64,000 nt of DNA, taken from assembly GCA_020746875.1 (NCBI GenBank), contig JAGTJL010000004.1:1798001-1862000 (forward strand), in the 5' to 3' direction. A program made the translations under genes and the position numbers. How positions within the stretch are numbered: the stretch's first letter is position 1; the number at the start of each line of letters is the position of its first letter. The stretch is from Rhexocercosporidium sp. MPI-PUGE-AT-0058 (Eukaryota > Ascomycota > Leotiomycetes > Helotiales). The notes under the pieces were generated by a model. The model made no database searches and was not told the DNA's origin. It saw only the letters and a program-made list of their open reading frames with translations. Below, in pieces: positions 11,674-24,456 of this stretch.

Positions 11674-12558
11674 ATGGCTCAAGCTCTCCAGTCTCTGTAC
11701 AAGTACGCCATCCCGCTCGCCGTCGGAGCTTCGTTCGCCCAGGCCTCCATCTACGATGTTAAGGGTGGCACCCGAGCCGTCATCTTCGATCGATTGTCCG
11801 GAGTGCAGGAGAAGGTTGTAAATGAGGGAACACATTTCTTGATTCCGTGGCTGCAGAAGAGCATTATCTACGATGTGCGAACCAAGCCAAGAAACATCTC
11901 CACGACTACCGGAAGTAAGGATTTGCAGATGGTGAGCTTGACTCTCAGAGTCTTGCACAGACCAGAGGTTCAGAACTTGCCCAAGATCTATCAGGTACGT
12001 TGCACGTTGTTTTGTTATAGGGATTGTACTGATTAGATGCAGAATCTCGGCCAAGATTACGACGAGAGAGTCCTCCCCTCCATCGGAAATGAAGTCCTGA
12101 AATCTATCGTCGCCCAATTCGATGCCGCGGAACTCATCACCCAGCGTGAAGCCGTCAGCAACAGAATACGTACCGATCTCCTCAAGCGTGCTCAAGAATT
12201 CAACATCGCTCTTGAAGACGTCTCCATCACACACATGACCTTCGGAAAGGAGTTCACTCGAGCCGTTGAACAGAAGCAGATTGCACAACAAGATGCTGAA
12301 AGAGCAAGATTCATTGTCGAGAAGGCAGAGCAGGAGAGACAGGCCAACGTTATCCGTGCAGAGGGTGAAGCCGAGTCTGCGGATACAATTAGCAAGGCGG
12401 TTGCAAAGGCTGGTGATGGATTGATCATGATCAGAAGAATTGAGGCTAGTAGGGAGATTGCTCAGACTTTGGCTGGCAACCCCAACGTTACATATCTGCC
12501 AGGTGGGGGAGAAGGTGGCAAGGAGGGTGGTGGAAAGTTCTTGTTGGGCTTGAGATAA
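11674..12558 (+). CDS. PHB1: prohibitin-1
   Basis: Exons 11674-11994 and 12043-12558; 278 residues. The 48-nt intron (GTACGT..GCAG) is phase 0. An N-terminal hydrophobic anchor (about residues 10-25) is followed by the SPFH/PHB domain ([19 protein letters not shown]) and a long coiled-coil ([20 protein letters not shown]). The end, GGKFLLGLR, is typical of Phb1 in filamentous fungi. Phb1 and Phb2 form ring complexes in the mitochondrial inner membrane that scaffold and stabilise new proteins and regulate the m-AAA protease. Confidence 0.95.
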
Positions 12559-13493
12559 ATGGTACGATTGACGAGTATTAAAAGTGTAATAATAGCCACA
12601 GCGAAATGTAATCTCTCCCCTAGCCTGAGTTGAAGTTATCAACTCGTTTGTCTTATCAGAATGGAAGCCTTTGGAAGCAGTCTTGTGACGTATTTTGGAC
12701 TTCTGTTAGATTTGTCCGTTGTTATATCCCCTACTTGTGCTGATCTCCAGTGAGGGCAGCGGTTGTAATTCTGTTTCTCGTTCTTCGAAGCGTCTATGCT
12801 GGCCTGACTGTCTATGGCCACCTCGTGTCTTCAAGAAGAGGGATGCATCAAAGTTGTTTGCCAATGTTGCCTTTAAGTACAGTGCGGCGAGACATACTTC
12901 CATCAAGAGCAAGGTATTGATTTGCACTTGCAACAACAAGACTCAGCTAGAAGCATTGTATATTTCCTTCTCTGCAAAATCCACCTCTATAATATCAAGA
13001 GGCTCATGTTTATATGACTTGAATTATTAAAGGAACATAAAGTCTGGAAAGCTAACTCGGCTATGACGAGCCGGTGCCGAGTAGCCGCCTCTGCCTTGTC
13101 GTAGGTCAGTCCAGATTGCCCAGAGATATGATGCACAGAACCAGAGATGCCATCCACTGTATCTCAATCTCGAGGATCTTTGTACAATGTTTTCGTAATT
13201 GTGCATGCTAGCCTAAGTTGGCGCCCCATATCCAGCAGATATTTGGTGTTGGCGGTCTTGGAACCTTCACGATAGTGGCTAGTGCCTCAGCAAACACCGG
13301 AACGACCAACAGTCCCAAGGAATAACGGGGAGCGAACTACTTAGCCCACTATCATTGTTTAAGAACTTCTTTTCCTAAATATTTCTAGAATCCTTCTTCC
13401 TCCACACAAGTACTTCCGCGTCCTTGCCTATAACACCTCAGTTTCTATGTCCATGTCGACAATCAATCCTTTTGAGTCGCTTTTACATACAAA
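12559..13493. other. intergenic; promoter of the SLC6-like transporter
   Basis: No gene supported. Scattered short frames only. Confidence 0.4.
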
Positions 13494-15522
13494 ATGAACG
13501 TCATCAAGAAAGTTGGAAAGTGGCTTGCTCCACCTCCAAAGACATCTGACGATGGACGTGATCAATGGCCATCACGAACTGCCTTCGTCCTGGCTTCCAT
13601 GGGCGGTTGTGCAGGAATGGGAAACCTCCTTCGATTTCCCTCTCAGGTCTACAACAATAACGGGCTACAGTGGTTCATTCCGTATCTCATGGCAATCTTC
13701 ATCATTGCTATTCCAGTCCTAGTCCTCGAGATTGCAATTGGACAGGCTTATCGTGGAGGCTCTGTCATCGCTTACAACAATATCAATCGTCGACTGAAGG
13801 GTGTTGGTCTTAGTCTGCTTTATACAGCGTTCGTCGTAGGTCCTTACTTCGTGGCGAATCTGTCGTGGATCATGATCTATTTCCGAAATTCTTTCACGAG
13901 TCCACTTCCCTGGACTAGCAGAGGTCAGGCGTTCTACATGAACGATGTCGTCGCCAATGTCAAGCCAATCACCGCAACTCCAGGTTCAGGTAGCTGGGTC
14001 CAGTATCCGGGCACCGACCTCATTGGCGAGACTGTTGGATGGGCTGCCTTTACCTGGTTCCTTGTCTGGCTGTGTATCTTCCGCGGCGTCGGCCTCACAG
14101 GGCGAGTCGTTTATTTCACTATGGGGCTTCCAATTATCGTTACGATCGTCCTGATCGGTCGCTCTGCATCACTTCCAAACGCATGGGGAGGCATCAAGCT
14201 CTACATCGGCGAATTTAACGCCGACCAACTGGGTAGAGGTCAGATCTGGCAGACTGCTTGCGGGCAAGTCTTCTTCTCGACTGGCGTTGGTTTCGGCTAT
14301 TTCACCTCCTATGCGTCCTACAATCAGAAGTACTCGAACGCTGTCATGGACTCGATCATGATCGTATGCAGCAATGCCTTGTTCGAGTGCATTGCGGCGT
14401 TCGCCGTCTTTGGTGTTATTGGTTTCCTAGGAATGACTCCAACACCTGGGGAGAGAGTTGGCTCCTTTACCATCGGGTTCATCACACTTCCACTCGCCGT
14501 CACAGAAATGCCAGGTGCCAACTTCTGGGCAGTTGCTTTGTTTTTCACTCTTATGGTACTCGGTTTCAGCTCGGCCTTTGCCATGCTTGACGCAGTTGTC
14601 ACTCTTACCATGGATGCCCAGAAGAAAGTACCCCGCTGGGGTGTTGTCACAATACTTGTTATCGTGTCTTTCCTCTTGACATTAATGTACTGCACTCAAT
14701 TCGGATTCTATCTTCTCGACGGGGTCGATCGATGGCTCAATGATGTAGCTCTGGTGTTCGTCGTCTGGTCGGAATGTATTTCGGCTACCACCATCTATCG
14801 ATGGAAGGATGTCGTCGGACAAGTCGGCAAGCCAGCTTTTGCAGTCTACAACATCGGCTTCCTAGGCGCTATGATCTTTGGCGTAGCTGCAGCTCATGCT
14901 GTCAGTCCTGGAGCAGGTGCCGGCCTTGGATTCGGTCTCTTCATTGCTGGTACCATGCTTGCATTGTCGCTCGCAAAGACCCCTGACTCCCAAGTCCCCA
15001 AAATCTGGAGCAAAAATGTTGTTTTGACCCGCTTCTATTATCTGGCTTTCTACTCCGTATGACTACAGATCCCATTTCCCTGACACACGCTGACCCTAAC
15101 AGGGAAACATGTTGAGGCACGATCTCAACCTCATTGTTGGAACGGGCAAGAACTGGAAGATTCCTATGGTTTGGGCACCCACTCTCCGTTACGTTGGAGC
15201 TCCCATTCTTGCTATTGTCTATGGCTTTTCCTACCCTGGATTCTACGCCGTTCGCAACGACCCGATGCACATCTTCGGTTTCGCTGTTGGGCATATTGCA
15301 TTAGTCATTATCGCGCTGGGTTTCATCGTTCCAAGTTGGTTCGACATCTTTATTCCGATTGAGCGCCGCGATGAGGGAAAGATTCCTTATGCGCCTGGTG
15401 CTATTGGTGGATCTATTGATGTCGATTCTGCAGCAAGTGACAGGATGGAGGCTGCCGCGTCTACGAGGAGTTCGGACTATGCGGAACAGACTGCTATTTC
15501 CGTGGAGCACAAGCCTCTATAG
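13494..15522 (+). CDS. sodium:neurotransmitter symporter (SNF/SLC6) family transporter
   Basis: Exons 13494-15056 and 15103-15522; 660 residues. The family signature lies at about residues 36-57 and includes GMGNLLRFPSQVY. About 12 hydrophobic segments follow. The first helix keeps the unwound GxG-N-RFP region that binds Na+ and substrate in LeuT-type proteins. The C-terminal 50 residues are hydrophilic and Ser-rich. Fungal members are poorly studied; amino acids or related amines are plausible substrates but not shown by the sequence. Plasma-membrane location is inferred. Confidence 0.9.
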
Positions 15523-16527
15523 TTTCGGGCTGTTTACTTTGATATATATGCGAAAGCGCCTCAAACTTTTCTGTGACTTGAAAGCCAATTTCGGTCTGCT
15601 CGATACTAATACGATGCTAGGACCTAACCTCCGTAGATTCCGGAAACCTAATAGCCTTTGCCAGAGACATCCAATAATTAACATGGCAGTGTGCGAATAA
15701 CTTCAAGTTCAGGAATTTGCTAAGCCCATAGAGGTTGGTAAGTGACCTTCAAGATGCACTTCATTTCCGAGAGATGGCCAATACAGTTTTATCCAGTCCC
15801 AAAACTCCACATGACCGCGAATGAGAATTGATTTGTGACGGAATAGGGAATGTTTTCACAAGCCTTCTATCTATACAGAATCAATTGGGGCTATGTACAT
15901 GATAACGAGGAATTTTGATATTATGCAATAACAGAATAGCATGACACTTCTCATTACACATAATTAACGATCATGCCTATCTTAATATAGCCAACAATTA
16001 AGAATACATCTTACATATGCGCCAAGTTGGATGTAGCAGCAGCACAAAGACACAGTGGAGTACCGCTAGGTAATGCGGCACAAGAAGAGTGGTTGCACAC
16101 TTGACCCCACAGCGCACCTTTCAGCCATGCCCTACAGTCTCCGAGTTGGCTAGAAATTGTCCTATATGCTTTGGCAAACCTACTGCTTCAATACATGCTG
16201 GATCTGAGTGCATAATTACGGTTCGAGTTGCTTTCTCCCGTAGGATGGCACTTGACCCGAGGCTACAGCTAATTTGGCTCGAGACTACGCACAATCCGGC
16301 TTTTACTGTCACGATGATGAAGTCAAAGTTTGGTCCCATAAAACTAGTTCTAGGCCTGGACACCCATGACGTTCGAGCCTTTCATGTTGGTCACTCAGAC
16401 CGCGAATAGTTGTCGTTGCTTCATCGAGAGCAGACTGCACCGGCAACGATCTGCTATTTCAAACCACAAGGCAGGCTCAATGGGTTTAGAGAACAAATAT
16501 CATTGGATCTCATCATAGATCTGCACA
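15523..16527. other. AT-rich intergenic interval
   Basis: No gene supported. Roughly 15880-16020 is strongly AT-rich. Overlapping frames at 16089-16409 (plus) and 16121-16363 (minus) lack domain content. Confidence 0.4.
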
Positions 16528-18388
16528 ATGACAGACCTCCACAAACTAGATGGCTCTTCGACAGAGACTCCCAAAACCACACACATCGGAAGTCAGAAAA
16601 AGACCAAATATTCAATGCACAACAGCTGGTCCATTTTCACCGCCACCGAAAAACTTAATATCCTAATCTACATCCTTGGAATAATACTCTACAAATTCGG
16701 AGTCGAGATCTTCAATGGAAGCCAGATTGCTCTTGCTACAAGCCGATACGATCGCGAAGCCAGACTTGCAGGGAAGCCAGCTAGCACATTCGGGAGGGTT
16801 GGATTACTCACTGGGTTGAATCAGGCAGGTCAATGTCTTGGATCTATGCTCGTCACGCCGTTGATAAGGAAAAATCCTACGAAGACCGTGATCTCAGGAG
16901 CAGTCTTGGCTTTTGGGATTCTGACTGCAGTTCTATTGATCGTGGATGCCTCGACAGGTGGGAGGATTAAGCCTCGAGGATGGGATCAGACACATGCTAA
17001 TGGAGATCTGGGATATTATGGCGTGTATAATACGGATATCATGATCCCTTTTTATTGCTTTACTGGCTTGGTATATGGGATGGTGGAGACGATTCGAAGA
17101 GTGATACCCAAAGATATTGTTGGAGGTGGTGTCCACAAGCTTCTACGTATGGATTCGATTGCTCATATCTTCTACGAGGTAGCTGGTACCGGCGGAGCAC
17201 TCGTTACCTCACTGGTGTTGATCCCGTACCTAGGAAACAACATGTCGTTCATCATCACTCCTATTCTCCTCGCAGCAGCGTCAATCGTTTGGAGACTCAT
17301 TACTGTACCTATTGAGCCCGAAAATGTGAATGCTTTGGACGCAGCTACCCTCGAACTAGTTGGCAATAAACGAAGTGTCATCAGAGCTATCATTCAGGGG
17401 CTGTTGGAAGGAGTTGTTGTGTTCTTCAAATCTCTTGCTCTGGGGATCAAAATCCTGTTCAGCTCTAGGAGATACATATGGCTTATTCCTGGCTACAGTC
17501 TCGCGCTGTATGGTCATCGCTTCTTGGAGAATAACATCGCAACCGTGATAGCTCAGAGATATCTTGGTGAGTGAATTCTGCTGACCTGGATTATCTCTTA
17601 TATGTTCCAGTATGGACTTGATACTCGTATTCATGAATCAGAAGCTGACTTCGACACCAATAGGCGATGCTGCTTGGTCACAAATCATGGTAGCTGGCTC
17701 AAACTTCGGCGAACTTCTCGGCGCTCTGTTCGTCTTCCCCTTCACGAACTTGATCCACACCCCTCTTCCCTGGATCCGGCTTGACTCGCTCATTCTCTCT
17801 ATAGTCTGGTTCCTAGCTTTCTGGAAACCTGCATATAAGAAGATGAGCCAGGCATGGGTCGTAGCAGGAGCTTTTGCACCCCTCGCTTTCGGCTGGGCTG
17901 CTGGCGATGTGAGTCTAGTTGCATACATACAAAGTCAGCTGCAGGGCGAGGAGGAAAGATCAGGTGGAGAGTATGACGGTATCAGTCCGTTGAGTGCTGT
18001 GATGAGTTGCTTGTACTCGACTTATATCGTGCTGTACGCGATTATGAGTCCATCGTTGGGTAATTATATTGATGGTGCGTTTAAGGAAAAGAGTGATGTT
18101 CATGAGGCTATGAACTATGTTGCTGGTATGTTCTGCCATGCTTAGACAGTAAAAAGGGGATACTGACGATGGCATGCAGGTGTACAGTTCAGCGCTATTG
18201 CGGGAGTAATTCTTGTGGCGACGTTTGTTCCGAAAGGGTCGTCTGCTTTCAATCCGAAGAAGCTGAATGGAGACATGAGGGCGGATGACGAGGATTTCCA
18301 AGAGCAAAAGGAGGTGGATAGTGAGGTTGATGCTCCTGGCACTGAGACCGAGCCGTCCCAGGAAGCCCAGGAGGGTGTAGATCGATGA
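16528..18388 (+). CDS. MFS-like polytopic membrane transporter, unknown substrate
   Basis: Exons 16528-17566, 17664-18125 and 18180-18388; 569 residues. The 97-nt first intron is needed to join RYLG to DAAWSQIMVAGSNFGELLG; a nearer acceptor after TTCCAG gives the wrong frame. A hydrophilic N-terminus of about 45 residues is followed by roughly 10-12 hydrophobic segments with a central cytosolic-type loop, and the C-terminal tail is acidic (DADDEDF-like, EVDSEVDAP). The layout and GxxxG-rich helices fit the major facilitator superfamily, but I cannot place it in a functional subfamily. Confidence 0.75.
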
Positions 18389-18657
18389 CAGCATGACTGT
18401 AGGAAATGTACATGGGAAATGATCGCTTATTTTGGCTTATAATATCTGTTTTGTTTGACTCGTTTCCGTTTCCTGTGATGCCAATGAAGCATCCGAGTAA
18501 TCAGTGACACAAGGCATTGTAGCGTTATGAGTCTTAACAGCAATGTGTCCAGTGAGTCTTTCCGTAAATTATCTGCAACCCGAGCTTCTCACTCATTTCA
18601 AACCGCGCCACATCAATGTCCAGCTACATCCAGAAAAGAAGCCTACTGGTAATAGAC

Positions 18658-19393
18658 ATGGCCACTATAGATATCCCATCTCGAACCGAGCAGTTGCTTG
18701 TAGACATACTACCCAACAAGACGAGAAGTGGGATACCCACCCGTATCAAGATCAACTACTGACCTGCGAATAGCTCGAGAAGGCGATAAATGTGCAGTAG
18801 AACGCCTCTCAGTTCTCCACAATCTCCTCAACAGTGATATAGATCACGACATCACTATATCCTACATCGACGAAGCTCTCCACACCAAAGAACTCGACTT
18901 CAGATTCGGCAGCGTGCTCACAGATCTCTTCACACACGTCACTCTCTGGAGAGAGAAACCAGAAACCCTTAACAGCATCCCAAGAGTCGATGCACAGCTC
19001 TTGATTTGGCTTATTTTCTCCTACAGCGACGCAAGGAAAGTCTGGAATATGTTCGCGAAATCGACAGCGGAGCAGGTTGAGAAAGCCGAGGAGATCCTCC
19101 AAAATCGTAGCTCGATGTCCCATGAGGAAAATATGAGATTGGAGCAGCATCTTCGGTATGTGCGGACTATGCTGGAGGATAATATCGCTTTGGATGCAAA
19201 GGCAGGTCCAGGACCACGTACGATCTCGAATTTCAGAGGTTGCCGTGAATGTTCTGGCGCTATCTGTCCTGAATGCTTGCTTCTCAAGGTGGAAGGAGTG
19301 TATCTGAAGCTGAAGGGCCGGAATAATAAGGACGATGATTTTCGGAAATGGTTTGCTCTGTTTGGCCCGGAACCACAGGAGGGAGGGGAGTAG
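18658..19393 (+). CDS. unknown protein with a CxxC-x4-CxxC motif
   Basis: Best model: exons 18658-18727 and 18774-19393, 229 residues, with a 46-nt intron ending CTGCGAATAG and a CTACTGAC branch site. A 31-nt alternative intron (donor at 18743) keeps the same phase but would be very short. The protein is mostly helical and charged, with CRECSGAICPEC about 55 residues from the end, a possible zinc-binding knuckle. No family recognised. In the following 190 bases (19420-19581, another frame) the sequence still reads like protein (LRAEKLRELKQVKQT), so a further exon or a frameshifted end is possible. Confidence 0.5.
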
Positions 19394-19828
19394 AGCTTCC
19401 AAGTCAGACTGCTGAACAGATGCGCACACTTAGAGCAGAGAAGCTACGGGAACTTAAGCAGGTCAAACAGACCAGCCAGACTAATCCGCAGGTACTTTAC
19501 CAGTACCATCAAGCTGAAGAGTGCGATTGTCCAGCTCATAAGACGGCCAAAATGGTGCCAAACCGGCTCAGAAGGACCTAGAGGAAAGATAGGAGGAATT
19601 CAACAGTTGAGAGATGCCTGACTTCAGGTCGTTCACGAGACTTTGACAAATGCAAACCCCCTTCATGGACCAATTCAGCTTTGTGACATGACTTTTTAAT
19701 TCCTATCCGTCCCTTTAACGCCAATTGACAGTTCCGTAAGCAAAACCAGCTCAATGCAGATCGTATGATACACCAAACCCCACACTGCAACCATCAAATG
19801 CAGAGGTAATCCAGCATGAATCGACCCA
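19394..19828. other. 3' interval with possible extra coding sequence
   Basis: The frame 19348-19581 on the plus strand contains charged, coding-like sequence and a CDCPAH motif just after the stop of the upstream unknown gene. I found no splice pair that joins it in frame. The rest is the 3' side of NHP2. Confidence 0.3.
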
Positions 19829-20551
19829 CTATACTCTCACGTTCCTCGACTCCTTCTCAACGACCTTGACCAAATCCTTGTAGACCTCTCCAAACTCCTC
19901 ATCACCCTCAATCTTCTCAGCCTTCTTCGCACCAACTCTCGACTCTGTAACCATCACTACACTTGTTGGTCGTTTGGTGTTTCCAGCTGCACCCAATTCG
20001 GCCCGACTCGATACGAAGATATATGGTACGTTGTGATCTTCGCAAAGAACGGGGATATGGGAGATGACATCCATGGGAGAGATATCTGCTGCGAGGATGA
20101 CAATTCCTGGAACGACGACATTTCCTGCACCTTGGGGAGATTTTCGTAGGGCCTTGACAACTTCCTTGACACCGCGCTTGAGCGTCTTGTTCTTCGCAGC
20201 TGTATCCGATCAGCATCAATTCGTACAACTGCAATAGGTGAAATTACCCTTCTTCACACCCTTCAGAACCTTCTTGGTGACCTTCTCATCTGCCAATGGG
20301 TTCGCAAATGGCACCAAAGCACCAATAGGCTTGATCGCAGCATCTCCAACCGTATCCACAGCCATCAGCGCACTCTCTTCTGGCGCAGGCGACTTTGCAT
20401 CGGCCTTGGTGACTTCCTCGATCGCAGCAGCTATGTTGTCGCCATTGAGCTTTGATTTCTTGTCCTTCTTGGATTTCTTGACGCCGTCTGTCTCGCTGCG
20501 CTTCTCCTTCTTCTCCTTCTTGTCGCGCTTCTCGGATTTATCTTTGCCCAT
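19829..20551 (-). CDS. NHP2: H/ACA ribonucleoprotein subunit NHP2
   Basis: Exons on the minus strand 20248-20551 and 19829-20199; 224 residues. Removing the 48-nt intron gives KKAAKNKTLKRGVKEVVKAL, the start of the L7Ae/eL8 RNA-binding fold. The segment VVVPGIVILAADISPMDVI and the following HIPVLCEDHNVPYIFV are the core of that fold in Nhp2. The first 60 residues are extremely Lys/Glu/Asp-rich, longer than in yeast Nhp2 and like other filamentous fungi. Nhp2 works in the nucleolus with Cbf5, Nop10 and Gar1 in pseudouridylation and rRNA maturation. Confidence 0.93.
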
Positions 20552-21269
20552 TTTGTCGGTGGAAATAAAAGCTGCTGGATGTGGACTTGAGATCGCGGAT
20601 GCAGGAAGTTGTGAAAAGTTCGTGGTGCAGCCAAAATTAATTCGACGCTAGTCTTGATCGGAGCTTATCTAGGCGGTCAGCATGGCAGATTAACCTACCT
20701 CGAGTCAAGACCCATGTGGATGAGAAAACTCGACCTGAGACTGGAATCAATTCGAAGGAATCAAGTACCAAGATCCTGTGTCCAACTAGATTGCTGCTTC
20801 TCAGCGAAATCAAAAATGGACCAGTAATATGCTGCAGTATAATTACGAGACGAATACTACAGCCATACGAATGTGGCAGAGATGAAGCGAAGGACTAAAG
20901 TTGATTTCTATGACCCAGATTAGTTCAATGACTGATCATCCTCTCTAGAGGTTACCAAGGCATTGCTAGAAGCTGTCAGGGACGATTTTCATCGAGGTAA
21001 TTGTTTACTCCCCCTATCCAGGTCCAAGCGAGCCTTGGCGGGAATGAAAACAACGATCCGGACTTAGATCAGACCGCACTGAATGTTCTTGAGAAATCAG
21101 TCAATACATTGCAATAGCTTAAAAACGTATTTGTCAGACGGTTCCAGAAAATGCATTGAGGTCGACAAGTCACGGTCATTTGCTTGAACCATGGAATTAA
21201 ACTGAGTAACAAGTCATGCGACTCGCGGGGAACAAGGGTTAAAAGTGACATAAGATCCCCAAAAAGTGG
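20552..21269. other. intergenic, nothing recognised
   Basis: Upstream of NHP2 and downstream of the RNase H pseudogene. A T-rich run lies just beyond, at 21301-21311. Confidence 0.4.
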
Positions 21270-22432
21270 CTAAGGCGTAATTGATTTTCGTCTACGTATG
21301 TTTTTTTTTTTCATTTCCAACGTCAACGCAAGTACTATCTCGCATGCCATCCTTGTTCTAATCGCATAGTGCTGCCATCTAAAGTTTACGCAAATATTTT
21401 CTATTGCCTGATCAGCAAGTCCACTCGCTGCGTGATTCTCCCCCTTTTTCAACAAGTGATATGTAACTTGGACTCCAGCCAAGCTGAGTTGTTTGACTTG
21501 GCTATCAAGATATAGTATCGTGTCAGAAGCTTCAACGCGGCGGCCTCTCGGGATTGACACTATGTTACCACGGCTATTCAGCTTCCAGGGTAGACTTTCA
21601 AATCCCCCACACATACCATTGACGACATAACCTTGAAAACAGTTAACATACCGCGCTCAAAGCTGACGATACAGACTTATTCACTGCGTGTCTTACTGGA
21701 GTCTGTAGCTATGATGATTCTCATTTGCATGGCATAAGCAGTTGCCCAGGTAGCAACTCCTTCTTCTGACCCGATGACGATTGTGCAACGGTCATTCCAA
21801 ACTCTCTGACATACATTCCTTAGCGCGTCACCCACAGAAAATAAGCTGTGATCGTGAGCATTGCATGTAGAGTGCTTGATGCTGCTCTCGGTGATGTTGA
21901 ACTTGGACTCGGCACCGAAGAATATCCCAACTGCACCCACCCTATATATTCTCGACTTGTCTGCGATCATGTTACTACAGCTGCCGGTGTATATGATCAA
22001 TAATCTTGTAGTACCATACGTAGGATGGGAGGTGGTATGGTGCGACGGGTGATCCCTGACTGCTGATTCCCCTGCGCTTCCTACCAGCCGTGTGAGCTTA
22101 CACAGAGGACAGTAATATGCGTTCAATGGCAGGGAATTTGCTGTGTTTTCTGAGCGTGTGCGTTGTCTGGTCGTCGTACAACTGCTTGCCGGGCCAGTGA
22201 TTTACCAGTCTGTCTCAGGATCGAATCTCGCCAGTTCTCCTCGCAGAATAGTCCCGCAGTCATCCATGTCGTTTATGTTTCCTCTGAATCCTGTGGAAGG
22301 ACCTCCACTGTTTTCGATACTTTTGCAATCAACTCCGCAGTGGGTGCATAGTCTTTGATGGTGGTCGAAACAAACCAATTGGCCATTAGGCAGGAAGTTA
22401 AATAGCTGTCTGGGAGTTACGGGGAGTGGCAT
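21270..22432 (-). pseudogene. broken tandem copy of the RNase H-domain gene
   Basis: Reads collinear with the intact gene at 22878-23941. Exons would be 21697-22432 and 21270-21631, with the intron at the same place and phase as in the intact copy (TDSS joined to YVVNGMC). The frame is open except for one TAA at 22202-22204, between LARFDPETDW and the Cys motif YYCPLCKLTRLVG. Three of the four acidic residues of the RNase H centre are gone: the TDGACSGN motif has become TGSCSN, the ELEA helix is lost, and MEADGLA reads HAASGLA; only the third Asp (ATDSS) remains. The C-terminus is extended by a Lys/Arg-rich tail next to a poly-T run. It is therefore a pseudogene, or at best a non-catalytic relative. 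Confidence 0.75.
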
Positions 22433-22877
22433 AGTCCAGGGTGATAGGATTGAGGTGCTCGGTTCGTGTAGTAATGGGAGTTATCTCGTTGACAGTGCTA
22501 GACTTATATAGATGTGACTGTAGACAATGCTGCACCAATGTAGCTTGGAGCGTAAGAGTAGATGCTGATAGTTTGTCAAAGGAGAACCCATTGAGGATTG
22601 TTTTCAAGGCTCCAGAGCGGAAAGGACATCACAACCGTGGGCAGTTCTTACCTCCTCAAGCGAGCTTTGAAGTCAATAGACAGCATATCACGTGCAAGAT
22701 CCAAACAAGACTATTCCATACAGGAAGTCGAATGCTGCTATTGGGCGAGGTTCAGTTGTCACTGGAAATTCTGCATCTGCTGAATTTGACGAAAACTGGT
22801 AAATTTGGGCTGTAAGATCGCGCCAGAGAAGATCAGCACACTTCGTAAAAGGAAATCTTGCAGTCCGATCCCTGATC
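22433..22877. other. spacer between the two RNase H copies
   Basis: Contains the former promoter side of the broken copy and the 3' side of the intact one. A CACGTG site lies near 22690. No gene is seen. Confidence 0.4.
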
Positions 22878-23941
22878 TCAATGGACCGGGAGACCTCTTG
22901 CAATACTACTCTTTGCGAGTCCATCCGCCTCCATATTCTCTTCTCTCTCCACATGGTAATAAGCAACCTGCACTCCGACCATGCTCAACTTCTCGACCTC
23001 GCTCTGCAGTCGCAAGAATGCCTCGGAATTCCCCACCACTTTTCCATCCTTCTTAACAAGCACACCTTTAGTGTTCTTCTTCCAATTCTCGATATGCTTA
23101 CACATACCCTCGACAATGTAGCCTATTGGATAATGTTAGAAAGATAATGGCGCACCGTGGGGAACATACTTGAGTCAGTGACAACGATGAGTCTCATGTG
23201 CATGACATCAGACACAGCTCGAGGGTCGTGACTACCCGTAGAGCCTAGAATGATCTCACGACGATCAAGTAGGGTCTTGGTGTGAACAGTCTGCATAGCG
23301 AGGGCTACAGCTTCAAGCTCGGCCTTCTGGTTTGTTGGATTTCCGGAAACAGCGAGACGCTCCGCTAAATTGAACTTCGAGCCGGGTCCGAAGAATATAC
23401 CTAAACCACCTCGAGCGTCAGGAGTTCCATTGCCAGAGCACGCACCATCAGTGAATACGAATAGTGACCGTCTTGTGCCTGAATAGACATGAGAGTAGCT
23501 GTGATGGGATGGATGACTTTTAGCAGCCTCTTCTCCGTTCTCCCCAACTAGCCAAGTAAGCTGACAAGTAGAACAATAGTGCGTTCGGAGGCTCGAAAGA
23601 GATGATGCCTTTGGAGGGTTCTTTTCGTCCTTCTGGATTTGGAAGGTGTTTGCTGGTCCAAGAACTTGCTCATCCCATTGGGGTGTAAATCTTGCCGCAC
23701 CTCCCCACAGAACGAAGACCCGATCATCGTCTCCGTCGTCTCCCTCAACTCCAAAGTCGGATTCATCATCATTAAGATCATTCAATCCGCCAGAGCCGTA
23801 ATAGCCAGCTTCATCCTCGTCAGATTCGTACGAAAAGTCCACCAGGCAGACCCCGCATCGCCTGAGATGGTGATCGAAGCAGACAGTCTTTCCGTTTGGG
23901 AGAGTATGGGAAAGCTGCTTTGGAGGTCGAGGTAAAGACAT
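22878..23941 (-). CDS. RNase H-domain protein with N-terminal Cys/His motifs
   Basis: Exons on the minus strand 23170-23941 and 22878-23122; 338 residues. Residues 20-33 carry CFDHH-x4-C-x2-C; residues 123-147 carry CSTC and a SHPSHH cluster; residues 41-73 are acidic. From 160 on it is a type 1 RNase H fold with a complete set of acidic residues: D165 (FTDGACSGNG), E208 (NQKAELEA), D256 (VVTDSS) and D324 (NMEADGLA). The family cleaves the RNA strand of RNA:DNA hybrids. Domain order differs from yeast Rnh1 (no N-terminal hybrid-binding domain is seen); the pattern is one I associate with fungal-specific members. A degenerate tandem copy lies directly downstream. Confidence 0.8.
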
Positions 23942-24456
23942 TTTGAATGAAGGGAGATGTTGAGATGATGCCCGGAGAGAGATACGGTCCTCTCCGCAAG
24001 TGCTTGTGTTCTAGTTTGCGGTGCCAAGATCGCGGATACAAAGTCCTGGACAAAGACGTTGCTAGGTATGAGGAGGTGGATAGCTATCAAAGCGAGAAAT
24101 GGAGGAGAGTCTGGAGCTCTGTTGGGAATGAACTCCCGAAGATGACCGTGTGAAGGGAAGAGGAAGGGGTTAGTGATGGAGCGGGGGAAGGGTGACCGCC
24201 GGCACTGCATGGCTGACCGCAGCTGACTAGCGGGGACCAACAGACATCCTTGGCTTGGTCAACGAAGCCCCTTTAAATACATGACCCTGCTCGGTAACGC
24301 CCTCCGCCGGGTCAAAAGTTGGAGGAGCGAATTGAAAGAGAATTTACAAAGCAGAATTTTCCGAAAGGATTCCGTAACTTTGATTAAGTTGCCCTTGAGA
24401 ACGTTGTATTGTTCTTGACAACACTTTACATGACAGTAGTAAAGACCACCTCCGGG
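23942..24456. other. promoter of the RNase H gene and 3' side of an SDR gene
   Basis: No gene supported; the minus-strand frame 23782-24240 is a shadow running into the RNase H gene. Confidence 0.4.

Noticed and set aside
11638..12642. 334-codon open frame on the minus strand
   Set aside because: It is antisense to prohibitin over its whole length and reads Ser/Leu-rich sequence without a domain; a shadow of the real gene.
16089..16409. Overlapping frames on both strands between the two transporters
   Set aside because: Mutual shadows without recognisable content in an AT-rich spacer.
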